DNA of 64,000 nucleotides from an uncultured Oscillospiraceae bacterium (GTDB lineage: Bacteria; Bacillota; Clostridia; Oscillospirales; Oscillospiraceae), in NCBI GenBank assembly GCA_934572335.1, contig CAKTKU010000002.1, positions 124,001 to 188,000 of the forward strand, read 5' to 3'. The notes beneath the pieces were generated by a model. That model saw only the letters and a list, made by a program, of their open reading frames with translations, did not search any database and was not told where the DNA came from. This document shows, piece by piece, positions 1 through 8,101 of this stretch. The position numbers were made by a program, and so were the translations under genes. Position 1 is the first letter of the stretch, and the number at the start of each line of letters is the position of its first letter.

Positions 1-636
1 AAGCTTCGCGGTCATGTCCGCTGGGTCACAGATGATCCACGCGCCGGCGGCGGCAATGACGAAGGTATACGTCGTGACAGTGACCGCGCTGTATTTTTTC
101 AGCGCGACGGAGCCGAGGATGCTGTACAGCCCGTACCCTATGCCGGAGCACAGCCCCACGATGAGCCCGCGCGCGGTCATCGCACCGCCGCCTATACCAG
201 ACACGAGCACGCACCCGCCGAAGGCGCACACGAGCGCCGCGAGCTTCCGCGCCGTCATCCGCTCTTTAAAAAACACGCACGCCATCAGCATCACCCATAT
301 CGGCGAGGTATAAAGCAGTATCGCCGCGGTGGAGAGTGTCATCATGTTTATCGCCGAGAAATAGCACACCGTGAAGAACAGTATGCTGCCCAGCCCCAGC
401 CCGAGAAAGAGCGGGATGTCCCGCGCCGTTATCCACAGTTCGCCGCGCTCAAGCACGCAGTGCAGCGCCGCGAACACCACCGCCGCGACCGTCAGCCGCA
501 GCGCGGCGATCTGTATCGAATCAAAGCCGTACTTCCCCATCGCGCGGACGAATATGCCCATGCTGCCCCAGAACACGCCCGCGATAATGACGAGCGCCGT
601 TCCAAGCGCTGCCGTGTTTTCTTTGTTCTTTGTCAT
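1..636 (-). CDS. EamA/DMT-family transporter, C-terminus cut by window edge
   Basis: An open frame runs from an ATG at 636 off the left edge, giving about 212 residues of a family that is usually near 300. The translation begins MTKNKENTAALGTALVIIAG and consists of alternating hydrophobic segments typical of drug/metabolite (EamA) permeases with ten helices; about seven are present here. A GGAG-like ribosome site precedes the ATG and a good promoter lies at 672-701. It is divergent from the sortase gene. The substrate cannot be told from sequence. Family confident, function generic. Confidence 0.8.
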   Translation of the reverse strand, partial: MTKNKENTAALGTALVIIAGVFWGSMGIFVRAMGKYGFDSIQIAALRLTVAAVVFAALHCVLERGELWITARDIPLFLGLGLGSILFFTVCYFSAINMMTLSTAAILLYTSPIWVMLMACVFFKERMTARKLAALVCAFGGCVLVSGIGGGAMTARGLIVGLCSGIGYGLYSILGSVALKKYSAVTVTTYTFVIAAAGAWIICDPADMTAKL

Positions 637-671
637 CTTCCCGCTCCGTCTTTCTTTATGTATTCCGGCAT

Positions 672-701
672 ATCATACCCGCACGGTCTGGTGTTTGTCA
701 A
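672..701 (-). promoter_or_regulatory. sigma-A promoter for the EamA transporter
   Basis: On the minus strand TTGACA (696-701) and TATGAT (672-677) are separated by 18 bases, 36 bases before the ATG at 636. It is the only strong promoter-like match in the divergent gap. Confidence 0.6.
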
Positions 702-828
702 CATCTTTATGTTCCCCATGCACACTGCCGCGCGCGGCGGCGGAACAAAACCTCCCACGGCACGTCTATTATGTATATTTACAGGCAGATTTACATAATT
801 TCCTCTTCCCTTTTTTGTGCGGATGAGG

Positions 829-834
829 TATAAT
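829..834 (+). promoter_or_regulatory. -10 element for the sortase gene
   Basis: A perfect TATAAT lies 35 bases before the sortase ATG. No good -35 box is seen at 16-18 bases upstream, so only the -10 is claimed. Confidence 0.4.
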
Positions 835-869
835 GTCTGCGTAAGTTTCAACAGGAGGCTACATATATT

Positions 870-1658
870 ATGAATAAAACCGTAAAAGTCCTGCTCATCG
901 TGCTGTGCGTGGTGTGCGTGGGTGTGTTCTGCTTCAGCGGGTACAAGCTTTTCTCCACGCTCAATGAATACCGTGTCGCGCAGCGCTCATACGACAAAAT
1001 GAGCGAGCAGTTTGTTTCCACCGACGCCCCCACCGCTTCTCTTGCCCCCGTGACGGAGGCTGATTCCGCGCAGGAGGACAAGGAGGTCTCCCCCATCAAG
1101 GTCGATTTTGACCAGCTTCTCGCGCAGAACAGCGACGTGTGCGGCTGGCTTTACAGCAAGGACACCGTCATCAATTACCCCATCGCTCAGGGCTCTGACA
1201 ACAATGAGTACCTGCACCACCTGCTCGACGGCTCCTATAACTCCAGCGGCACGCTGTTTGTCGACTGCGAGTGCGGCCCGGAGTTCTCCGGCACGAACAC
1301 CGTCGTGTACGGCCACAACATGAAGGATGGGTCGATGTTCAACTCTCTCACGAATTACAAGGAGCAGAGCTATTATGACGAGCACCCCGTGATGTATCTC
1401 AACACCCCCAAGCAGAATTACAAGATCGAGATATTCTCCGCCTACATCTGCAATTACGACTCCGACACCTACACCCGCGACTTTTACTCTGCCGAGGATT
1501 ACGCCGCATGGCTGACCAAGATGCAGAGCCAGTCCGACTTTACCTCCGACGTTGAGGTCACAGAGAACGACCGCGTCATCACGCTGTCCACCTGCACCTA
1601 TGAATACGACAACGCACGCTTCGTCGTGCAGGGCAAGCTCGTCGCTCTCGACGGCTGA
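870..1658 (+). CDS. class B sortase
   Basis: Membrane-anchored cysteine transpeptidase of 262 residues. Residues 5-27 form an N-terminal signal anchor, followed by a polar linker and the sortase domain from about residue 75. The catalytic triad is visible: His149 in the VVYGHNM stretch, Cys242 in TLSTC, and Arg250 in ARFVVQG. Spacing and the TLSTC form fit SrtB-type enzymes, which join sorting-signal proteins to the cell wall or pili. A strong AGGAGG lies about 10 bases before the ATG. No sortase substrate or pilin gene is in the window, so this is probably the stand-alone housekeeping-type copy; its substrates are unknown. Confidence 0.93.
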   Translation: MNKTVKVLLIVLCVVCVGVFCFSGYKLFSTLNEYRVAQRSYDKMSEQFVSTDAPTASLAPVTEADSAQEDKEVSPIKVDFDQLLAQNSDVCGWLYSKDTVINYPIAQGSDNNEYLHHLLDGSYNSSGTLFVDCECGPEFSGTNTVVYGHNMKDGSMFNSLTNYKEQSYYDEHPVMYLNTPKQNYKIEIFSAYICNYDSDTYTRDFYSAEDYAAWLTKMQSQSDFTSDVEVTENDRVITLSTCTYEYDNARFVVQGKLVALDG

Positions 1659-1671
1659 TAAAAACTGAATT

Positions 1672-1697
1672 AGCCAGCCCCTTTGGGCTGGCTTTTC
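1672..1697 (+). terminator. intrinsic terminator after the sortase gene
   Basis: AGCCAGCCC and GGGCTGGCT form a perfect 9-bp stem with a 4-base loop followed by TTTT, starting 13 bases after the sortase stop codon. Confidence 0.85.
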
Positions 1698-1746
1698 ACA
1701 GTGATAATTCGTCAAAATTTTATTTTTACATAAAGGAAGTGTCCAT

Positions 1747-2400
1747 ATGCGTATAGTCACAGTCAGCCGTGAGTTCGGCAGCGGCGGGCGCGAGGTCGGC
1801 AAGCGCCTTGCCGATGCGCTCGGCATTGAATATTACGACCGCGAGATCATTTCCGCGATTGCCAAGGAGGCGGAGATGGACGCGGGCTATGTTGAGCACG
1901 TGCTCGACAACAGTCTGCATTACAGCTACCCGCTCACGTTTTCTCACACGCTCTCGCTCAACTATTTCATCAACAGCAGTGCTCCCCAGCTGCTCGGCAT
2001 CCAGCACAAGATCATCCGCGGGCTCGCCGAGAAGGGCGACTGCGTGATCGTCGGGCGCGGCGCGGACGCGATACTGGAGATGTACAAGCCGTTCCGCATC
2101 TTTGTCTATGCCGACATGGACGCGAAAATTGCCCGTTGCCGCAGCCGTGCCAGCGCCGATGAGCATCTCACCGACCGCGAGCTTGAGCGCAAGATCCGCC
2201 AGATAGACAAGAACCGCGCCGACAACCACGACCTCATCTCCTCCGTCCGCTGGGGCGACCGCGCGGGCTACGACCTGTGCGTGAATACGACGAACATCGT
2301 GATAAAGGACGCCGTCCCCGCCATCGCGGCCTACGCCGAGAAGTACTTTGAGGACAAGGAAGCCGCGGACGTCAGAAACGAGACCAGCAAAGAAGAATAA
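1747..2400 (+). CDS. cytidylate kinase-like family protein
   Basis: A 217-residue P-loop protein of the cytidylate-kinase-like (Cytidylate_kin2) group. The N-terminus MRIVTVSREFGSGGREVG carries the modified P-loop of this family (SREFGSGG in place of GxxGxGKS), followed by a short Asp-Tyr-Tyr-Asp-Arg segment common to the group. These proteins are distinct from essential CMP kinase (Cmk), which begins with a standard GPAGAGKS loop, and their substrate is not firmly known. AAGGAAGTG precedes the ATG. It is flanked by terminators on both sides, so it is probably transcribed on its own. Confidence 0.85.
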   Translation: MRIVTVSREFGSGGREVGKRLADALGIEYYDREIISAIAKEAEMDAGYVEHVLDNSLHYSYPLTFSHTLSLNYFINSSAPQLLGIQHKIIRGLAEKGDCVIVGRGADAILEMYKPFRIFVYADMDAKIARCRSRASADEHLTDRELERKIRQIDKNRADNHDLISSVRWGDRAGYDLCVNTTNIVIKDAVPAIAAYAEKYFEDKEAADVRNETSKEE

Positions 2401-2454
2401 ACCGACGTAGATCGTAATTGTTCTGTCCTCTAGTTTCTATACTTTACACGCTAT

Positions 2455-2498
2455 ATAGCCACAGGAGTTGAAAAACCAACTCCTGTGGCTATATTTTA
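2455..2498 (+). terminator. strong terminator after the cytidylate-kinase-like gene
   Basis: A perfect 16-bp stem (2455-2470 with 2477-2492), 6-base loop, then ATTTTAT. The T-rich side follows on the plus strand, so it serves the plus-strand gene; it also separates it from the convergent operon ending at 2606. Confidence 0.85.
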
Positions 2499-2605
2499 TC
2501 CAAGTAAAGAGTACACTATTTTTAATGGTCTTTCATAGGTTGCTTAATGCATTCCATTAATTTCTGTTTCAGCTTAGTTCGTACTCAGTGACACCATTCT
2601 CATTA

Positions 2606-3964
2606 CTATTCACCATCACGCTTCGCGAGCTTATCTCTGTGTACTCCGTATATTTTTGCGCATAAAACTATTGCTATAATAACGGTTGCCAGCAGAACTA
2701 ATCCTGCAGTCAAGCCAAAACCCTGCATAACAAATATAGGCGTGAGTGAAACTAGTGCAAGATCAACAAATGTCATAATCACCCAAGCTAATCCAAAATC
2801 CTCTAAGACGCCCGTTTCAAAGTTTGGGTCAATAATTCTCAAAAGTATTACACCTGTCGACATTACACCCGTCGACATCCCAAATATGTAAATGCCGCGC
2901 TCGAACCAATAATTTCTAAAAAATCGTGGTGAGACAACAAAAAGGAAAAAAGCAACAAGTAATAGTCCCAGAACAACAAGAACCAAAATAGGCAACCAAA
3001 ACTTCAAAACAACGCTTATGTTAATTGTTGCTACGCCAAACGCAACCAAATAATCTGTGGCACTACTTCCGATATGCGTGATTACTTTCTTGTCCATATA
3101 TGAATCTAATTTGAGTAAATTCAATATTTTTTGCACAAACAAACTCACAATCAGCGCCAAGCCGTATACAGGAAAAGAAACACCTGGCAGTAGCCTTTTC
3201 AAAGCAGTATTTAGAAGATATGCACCTCCAACAGAAACAAGCACCAGTACAAGATGCCATGTAATCGAATCCAGAGACATACTACTTATGGTTTCCTGTC
3301 CAATAGACGGTCTTTCAGTCTCCTCGAGCAGTCCACTATGACAGTCTTCCCCAAGCTCATCAACTGATCTTACTTTTCTGGTATACCCTTTTCTAACAGC
3401 AATATTTATAAACACCACACCAAGAATTATGCCACAGAGTAAGCCTATTGTTGCAAATGTCTGTCCTATACTAGTTGCATCTTCCCACCCCTCTGTCGCA
3501 AAAGCACTCCCAATGGCTGCCGCTGTTCCATGTCCGCCAATGAATCCCGCGGGAAGCAATAATGTAAAACCTTTGTGCACCTCAGGAAATATGAGTCCAA
3601 AAATTGTAGCACCCAGAATCATACTAATAGCAAATTGTGCAGTCTCCGCTGCATAGTTAACCAAAAAGGTATCTCCAACGTTATGCATAACTGTCTTGGC
3701 GCTCATGCTTTTTTTGTTTCCGAGGAATAGTGTCGCAAAGAGAACCGATATAAGTATTGACGCATAACCAGAAGCCTCTGAACTAAACGGAATCCAACCA
3801 AAACCATATTTCCCGAATACAAGGCCAATGAAGCCTGCAATGAGCGCCGTTGGAATGTGCAGTTTTTGGAAAGCCTTTATTTTTATCCGTAGCAACTTGG
3901 CTATAAATATAATTGCAGACATAATGCAGAAATCATAGACAATATTTATAGTATGTATCTCCAT
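2606..3964 (-). CDS. sodium/glutamate symporter-like (GltS family) membrane protein
   Basis: About 452 residues with 10-12 hydrophobic segments. The motif GGHGTAAAIGSAF matches the glycine-rich re-entrant loop of GltS-type Na+/glutamate symporters, and a long polar loop with many acidic residues splits the protein into two halves as in that family. Two starts are possible: ATG at 3982, overlapping the upstream stop (ATGA), or ATG at 3964, with GGAG 7 bases upstream. The second is chosen for its ribosome site. It is the last gene of an A+T-rich surface-sugar operon, an unusual place for an amino-acid carrier, and the true substrate may not be glutamate. Confidence 0.8.
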   Translation of the reverse strand: MEIHTINIVYDFCIMSAIIFIAKLLRIKIKAFQKLHIPTALIAGFIGLVFGKYGFGWIPFSSEASGYASILISVLFATLFLGNKKSMSAKTVMHNVGDTFLVNYAAETAQFAISMILGATIFGLIFPEVHKGFTLLLPAGFIGGHGTAAAIGSAFATEGWEDATSIGQTFATIGLLCGIILGVVFINIAVRKGYTRKVRSVDELGEDCHSGLLEETERPSIGQETISSMSLDSITWHLVLVLVSVGGAYLLNTALKRLLPGVSFPVYGLALIVSLFVQKILNLLKLDSYMDKKVITHIGSSATDYLVAFGVATINISVVLKFWLPILVLVVLGLLLVAFFLFVVSPRFFRNYWFERGIYIFGMSTGVMSTGVILLRIIDPNFETGVLEDFGLAWVIMTFVDLALVSLTPIFVMQGFGLTAGLVLLATVIIAIVLCAKIYGVHRDKLAKRDGE

Positions 3965-3978
3965 AGCACTTCTCCATG

Positions 3979-5220
3979 TCATATGTTAATTTGAGGTGTC
4001 CACAGCAATTCCTCACCGTTTTCTCCTTTTATGCTTGCCTCTTGATATATTCTTTTTTCTGCCTCTTGTAACTTTTTTTCAGAGTCGGACACCAAATAAT
4101 ATCTAACCGCATATTGTTTAGGTCCAAATTTATCAACACTCTCCCCATTTCTATAAAAAAGGACATGTTCTTTAACTTCGGGCATTTCACTTAACACACT
4201 CACTGATGTTTCGTCACAAACCACGCCCTTTTTGTATGTATTAAGATATATTCCGGTTGCATAATTATCGCCTTTTGCTTTCAATTTCCGTACCGTGTCA
4301 ACGGCAGTTTTCGACTCATATCTCTGATCCAGCAGCAACTGCTCAATATCTATACCATTACAATACATTGCGAGTTCATGTTCAAATCCGAAATATCGCC
4401 CTGCAATTTCGCAGACTTCAATTTCACTTCCTGTCCAAAACGCCTGTGTCGCAATAGGTCCGAACTTCTGACCAGTGTACGCAACAAACTTGTTCAGCAT
4501 TTCTACCACAGCACTGTATACTTCATCATAAATTCTAGATGGATACGCAACTGAATAAAGAACTGGTACAAAGTCATGCCAAAGCTGCTGCGTATTTCGA
4601 TCCGCAATGCTAATTATATGTACATTTCCGTCGATTACATACCCCATAACATTTAGTTCTTGCCCATGGGACATTTCTTCGATTAATATCTTTCCTTTTT
4701 TGTATATATCTGCCTGGCCAAATTTGTTCTTGAGTTCATCAATGCTGTATACTACTTGTATTCCTCTAGACCCATACCCATTAATTGGCTTTAATACGCA
4801 TGGATAAACGAACTTCGCGACAGCTTCTTCACAAAAGTCTTCTTCCAGAACAGCAAATCTAGGAGTTCGTATTCCTACTTTTTGGCATATTTCCTTAGTA
4901 ACAGATTTTTCTCTATACGCAGACAACATTTCAGGTTTTATATAACACTGCAGTCCTGCCGCATATGAGATTTTCACCATACATTCTAACAATATATCGG
5001 AAAACGATGTGATTATATTATCTATTCTCTCTTGCTTGCATATATCGGCAATTGCGTCTATTTCACGTACATCTACCGTGTACGCCTTGTCTGCAAGTTT
5101 TTTTGCCGGTGCATCGGCATAACCGTCGCAAACAACGACATAGCATCCCATCTGCTTTGCTTTTATTACAAGACCGCAAAATTCAAATCCTGCGCCAAGA
5201 ATCATTACTCTCCTAAACAT
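3979..5220 (-). CDS. ATP-grasp domain ligase
   Basis: A 413-residue protein with a Rossmann-like N-terminal part (VMILGAGFEFCGLVIKA) and a central ATP-grasp fold: the stretch YPCVLKPINGYGSRGI is the lysine plus glycine-rich flexible loop, and KILIEEMSHGQELNVMGYVI is the next ATP-binding strand. Enzymes of this fold join a carboxylate to an amine or thiol using ATP, like carbamoyl-phosphate synthase and D-Ala ligases. It sits between a lipid-carrier glycosyltransferase and a GltS-like carrier and overlaps both. An aminoacylation or similar decoration of an amino sugar is possible, but this is inference; the acceptor is not shown. Confidence 0.8.
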   Translation of the reverse strand: MFRRVMILGAGFEFCGLVIKAKQMGCYVVVCDGYADAPAKKLADKAYTVDVREIDAIADICKQERIDNIITSFSDILLECMVKISYAAGLQCYIKPEMLSAYREKSVTKEICQKVGIRTPRFAVLEEDFCEEAVAKFVYPCVLKPINGYGSRGIQVVYSIDELKNKFGQADIYKKGKILIEEMSHGQELNVMGYVIDGNVHIISIADRNTQQLWHDFVPVLYSVAYPSRIYDEVYSAVVEMLNKFVAYTGQKFGPIATQAFWTGSEIEVCEIAGRYFGFEHELAMYCNGIDIEQLLLDQRYESKTAVDTVRKLKAKGDNYATGIYLNTYKKGVVCDETSVSVLSEMPEVKEHVLFYRNGESVDKFGPKQYAVRYYLVSDSEKKLQEAEKRIYQEASIKGENGEELLWTPQINI

Positions 5221-6179
5221 ACTTTCTCCTCTTCATTACCATAAACATTACGGACAATATATTGCGGACTTGAATTGATGCACATGAAAATACGTCCAAT
5301 ATATTCGCCCATCACACCTAGATTTAACAGCGTTATCCCGAAAAAAAACGTACATATGCAGACAATTGCGGTGTAGCCAGCAGGAATATCAGGATATATA
5401 ATCCGTCGTGCAACTGTTACTATAGAAAGCACAACACCTATTAGTACTGTAAATATACCCAAGTACATAGCTATTCTCAACGGTTTCACTGTAAAATTCG
5501 TGAAATTGGACCATAGGCGCACAAGCGATTTAAGTGTATATCCCGAATTGCCCTCCACTCTCTGAAAATGCTCTATTTCAACATTCGATATTTTACTAGT
5601 CGTGCGTAAAAACAGGCCTTCCATGAACGAATATGGGAATTTATACTCAATAATCGCATCGGTTATATAGCGTCTTGCCACCCAAAAACTATTAAACGCT
5701 AAAGATTTCGGTTTCTCCAAAAAAACTGTTTCAAATGCATTATCCATTTTTGTTAATGCACGGCGAAAAAAGTTATGTTTCTTTGTTATATACTTTCCTA
5801 GTACAACGTCATAGCCTTTTTCCAGTTCATCAAGCAACATTGGTATATTTTTAGGGTGTGTCTGCATATCATCATCTAAGCTAATTATTATTTCGCCTGA
5901 TACATAATGTAGCGCAGCCATTTGCGCATTTGCTTGTCCTGTATTTTTTAGTAAATCAATTAGTTTAATAAATGGCCATTTCATTTGCATCTCACGTAGA
6001 AACTGCAACGTGTTCGGATTCGGTGAGCAGTCGTTGACAAGTACAACTTCAAACAGTTCTGTACCAATCACCTCTTTAAAAACATGTGCAATCTCCTCCA
6101 GTTCAGTTTGAAAGATTGGTTGAGTATTATAACATGGCACAATTACAGAATACTTAACGCCATATGTATTTCGTGTCAC
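5205..6179 (-). CDS. GT2 glycosyltransferase, ArnC/GtrB-like polyprenyl-phosphate type
   Basis: A 324-residue GT-A enzyme. It starts YSVIVPCYNTQ, has the metal-binding aspartates at 102-104 (SLDDDMQ), and ends with two membrane helices at about 237-257 and 270-290. This layout is that of DPM1/GtrB/ArnC proteins, which move a sugar from a nucleotide donor to undecaprenyl phosphate on the inner face of the membrane. The next upstream genes code for a WecE-like aminotransferase and two ArnE/ArnF-like subunits, so the donor is probably a nucleotide amino-deoxy sugar. It overlaps both neighbours by a few bases, showing tight translational coupling. Confidence 0.87.
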   Translation of the reverse strand: MTRNTYGVKYSVIVPCYNTQPIFQTELEEIAHVFKEVIGTELFEVVLVNDCSPNPNTLQFLREMQMKWPFIKLIDLLKNTGQANAQMAALHYVSGEIIISLDDDMQTHPKNIPMLLDELEKGYDVVLGKYITKKHNFFRRALTKMDNAFETVFLEKPKSLAFNSFWVARRYITDAIIEYKFPYSFMEGLFLRTTSKISNVEIEHFQRVEGNSGYTLKSLVRLWSNFTNFTVKPLRIAMYLGIFTVLIGVVLSIVTVARRIIYPDIPAGYTAIVCICTFFFGITLLNLGVMGEYIGRIFMCINSSPQYIVRNVYGNEEEKVCLGE

Positions 6180-6538
6180 TGCAGCATTCCCCCTGTACTA
6201 TAAATTAGTATCCCAATCACAATCATCGCAAGCGCTATTATTTTCTTTGCAGTTAGTTTTTCTTTGAAAATAACAACACCAAAAAACGTTACATATATAT
6301 ATCCTGTTGTTTCTAATACCGGTCCCATATTTAACGGCAATCCCTTATATGAAAAAACTGTCATCATTGTGCAGAGGAAAAACAGCACATACGCCCCGAT
6401 TACCCGTACATTTAAGTATTCTGCAACACAGTTTTTGTACTGTCTAAATGTCGCTTTCTTTAGTAAAACCTGTGATATAGACGATACAAACACGCCTAGC
6501 AAATATAGGACTACATATTGGGTCTGAATATTACTCAT
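6176..6538 (-). CDS. small EamA/SMR-like membrane protein, ArnE/ArnF-type flippase subunit
   Basis: A 120-residue protein with four predicted membrane helices and an EamA-half ending (FKEKLTAKKIIALAMIVIGI). Its size and pairing with an equal-sized upstream gene resemble ArnE and ArnF, the heterodimer thought to flip undecaprenyl-phosphate-aminoarabinose. It overlaps the GT2 gene by four bases. It shares the family pattern with its neighbour but is clearly a different sequence, consistent with a heterodimer. The flipped lipid is inferred from context only. Confidence 0.75.
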   Translation of the reverse strand: MSNIQTQYVVLYLLGVFVSSISQVLLKKATFRQYKNCVAEYLNVRVIGAYVLFFLCTMMTVFSYKGLPLNMGPVLETTGYIYVTFFGVVIFKEKLTAKKIIALAMIVIGILIYSTGGMLQ

Positions 6539-6893
6539 TTATTTCACCTATATCCGCTTTTACATAAAGGCAAACACCTGCTATTATTATTATAGCCCCC
6601 ACAATTTGCATCCACGAAATATCTTCACCGAAAAAAGCAACACCATAAACTATTCCCCAAACTACTGTAACTGCTTTATTAGCATAAGCTGCCGTTAAGG
6701 GGATCCTTTTCAATATCTGCTGCCACCCAAGTGCATATATACCGAGTATCAAAATCATGCCCGCGTACAGTGCGCAAAACTTAACACTTCCAAATGGTTG
6801 CTTCGCTGCATTCTTGCTGAAGAAGCCACTAAATGAGTAAATCGCTAACAGCAAATTAAGTGAAACATATGTTCCTATCTCTCTTTTTTTCAT
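6531..6893 (-). CDS. small EamA/SMR-like membrane protein, partner ArnE/ArnF-type subunit
   Basis: The open frame reaches 6944, but the ATG at 6893 (MKKREIGTYVSLNLLLAIYS) has an AAGGTG site upstream and yields a 120-residue four-helix protein, the same size as the next gene. The helix-loop pattern (RIPLTAAYANKAVTVVWGI, then FGEDISWMQIVGAIIIIAG) is the conserved EamA/SMR half. It most likely dimerises with the product of 6176-6538 to flip a sugar-linked polyprenyl phosphate. Confidence 0.75.
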   Translation of the reverse strand: MKKREIGTYVSLNLLLAIYSFSGFFSKNAAKQPFGSVKFCALYAGMILILGIYALGWQQILKRIPLTAAYANKAVTVVWGIVYGVAFFGEDISWMQIVGAIIIIAGVCLYVKADIGEINE

Positions 6894-6933
6894 ATGTGTA
6901 CACCTTATCCTTTGTATTTGTAGTACTAATACT

Positions 6934-8064
6934 TCATGGCACAAAGTATTGCTTTACTGCCCCAACAACTGCATTACGTGTTTCGTCATCCATCCCATAG
7001 TACATTGGCAGTCTTACAAGGCGTTCGCTTTCTTTGGTCGTATACTCGTCTTTGCCATTAAAACGGCCAAACTTCATCCCTGCCGGTGCAGAGTGCAGCG
7101 GGACATAATGGAATACGCATAACACGCCGCATTCCTTCATGTGCGTTATAAACGCCGTACGCTCCTGCAGGTTTTTCAGCTTCAGGTAGAACATGTGGGC
7201 GTTATGTACACAGCCATCCGGGACAGCAGGAAGCGTTACTTTCCCTTTTAGGGAAAGTAACTGGAACGCGTTCCAGTACGTCTGCCATGTGGTCAAACGA
7301 TCATCGTTAATCTCGTCCGCCTTTTCCAACTGCGCCCACAGGTATGCAGCATTCAACTCACTGGGAAGATAGCTGTCTCCAAAATCCACCCATGTGTACT
7401 TGTCAACCTGTCCGCGGAAAAACTTTGCCCGGTTTGTGCCTTTTTCACGCAGTATCTCAGCACGCTCATTGTACTCGGGATTATTTATAACTATCGCACC
7501 ACCCTCACCCATGGAATAATTCTTGGTCTCATGAAAAGAGTAGCAGCCGAAATCTCCGATCGTACCAAGCGCCTTCCCTTTGTATGTACTCATCACACCC
7601 TGCGCCGCATCTTCAACAACCAAAAGCTTATGTCTCCGCGCGATTTCCATTATGGTGTCCATTTCACAAGCCACGCCGGCATAGTGAACAGGGACGATCA
7701 CTTTCGTCCTATCCGTAATTGCCGCCTCAATCTTCGTCTCATCGATGTTCATCGTGTCGGGACGTATATCCACGAAAACAAGCTTTGCTCCTGCGAGAAC
7801 AAACGCATTGGCCGTACTAGAAAATGTGTAGCTCGGCATAATGACCTCGTCACCGGGCTTGATGTCGCACAGCAGTGCAGCCATGTCCAGCGCGGTAGAT
7901 CCGCTGGTGGTCAGAAGCACTTTATTCGCGTTGAACCGTTGCTCCATCCATTGGCTGCACCTTTTTGTAAATTGTCCGTCTCCACAAATCTTATGCGCTC
8001 TGATAGCTTCACCTATGTATTTTTCCTCTGTTCCTACAAAAGGTGGGATATTAAATGGAATCAT
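6934..8064 (-). CDS. wecE: dTDP-4-amino-4,6-dideoxygalactose transaminase (WecE/RffA-like)
   Basis: A 376-residue PLP-dependent DegT/DnrJ aminotransferase. Long stretches match what I recall of E. coli WecE, including the start MIPFN-PP-VGTE, PGDEVIMPSYTF, RPDTMNIDET, and IVPVHYAGVACEMDTIM. The PLP lysine is Lys181 in HETKNYSMGEGG and Asp152 sits in the VVEDAAQG motif. The reaction converts dTDP-4-keto-6-deoxyglucose with glutamate into dTDP-4-amino-4,6-dideoxygalactose. The dTDP-glucose synthase and dehydratase that make its substrate are not in the window. It follows the GT-C gene and precedes the ArnE/F-like pair in one operon. Confidence 0.9.
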   Translation of the reverse strand: MIPFNIPPFVGTEEKYIGEAIRAHKICGDGQFTKRCSQWMEQRFNANKVLLTTSGSTALDMAALLCDIKPGDEVIMPSYTFSSTANAFVLAGAKLVFVDIRPDTMNIDETKIEAAITDRTKVIVPVHYAGVACEMDTIMEIARRHKLLVVEDAAQGVMSTYKGKALGTIGDFGCYSFHETKNYSMGEGGAIVINNPEYNERAEILREKGTNRAKFFRGQVDKYTWVDFGDSYLPSELNAAYLWAQLEKADEINDDRLTTWQTYWNAFQLLSLKGKVTLPAVPDGCVHNAHMFYLKLKNLQERTAFITHMKECGVLCVFHYVPLHSAPAGMKFGRFNGKDEYTTKESERLVRLPMYYGMDDETRNAVVGAVKQYFVP

Positions 8065-8101
8065 GTATATTCAGCTCCTAAATATGATCTTGTAAGTTTG
8101 T

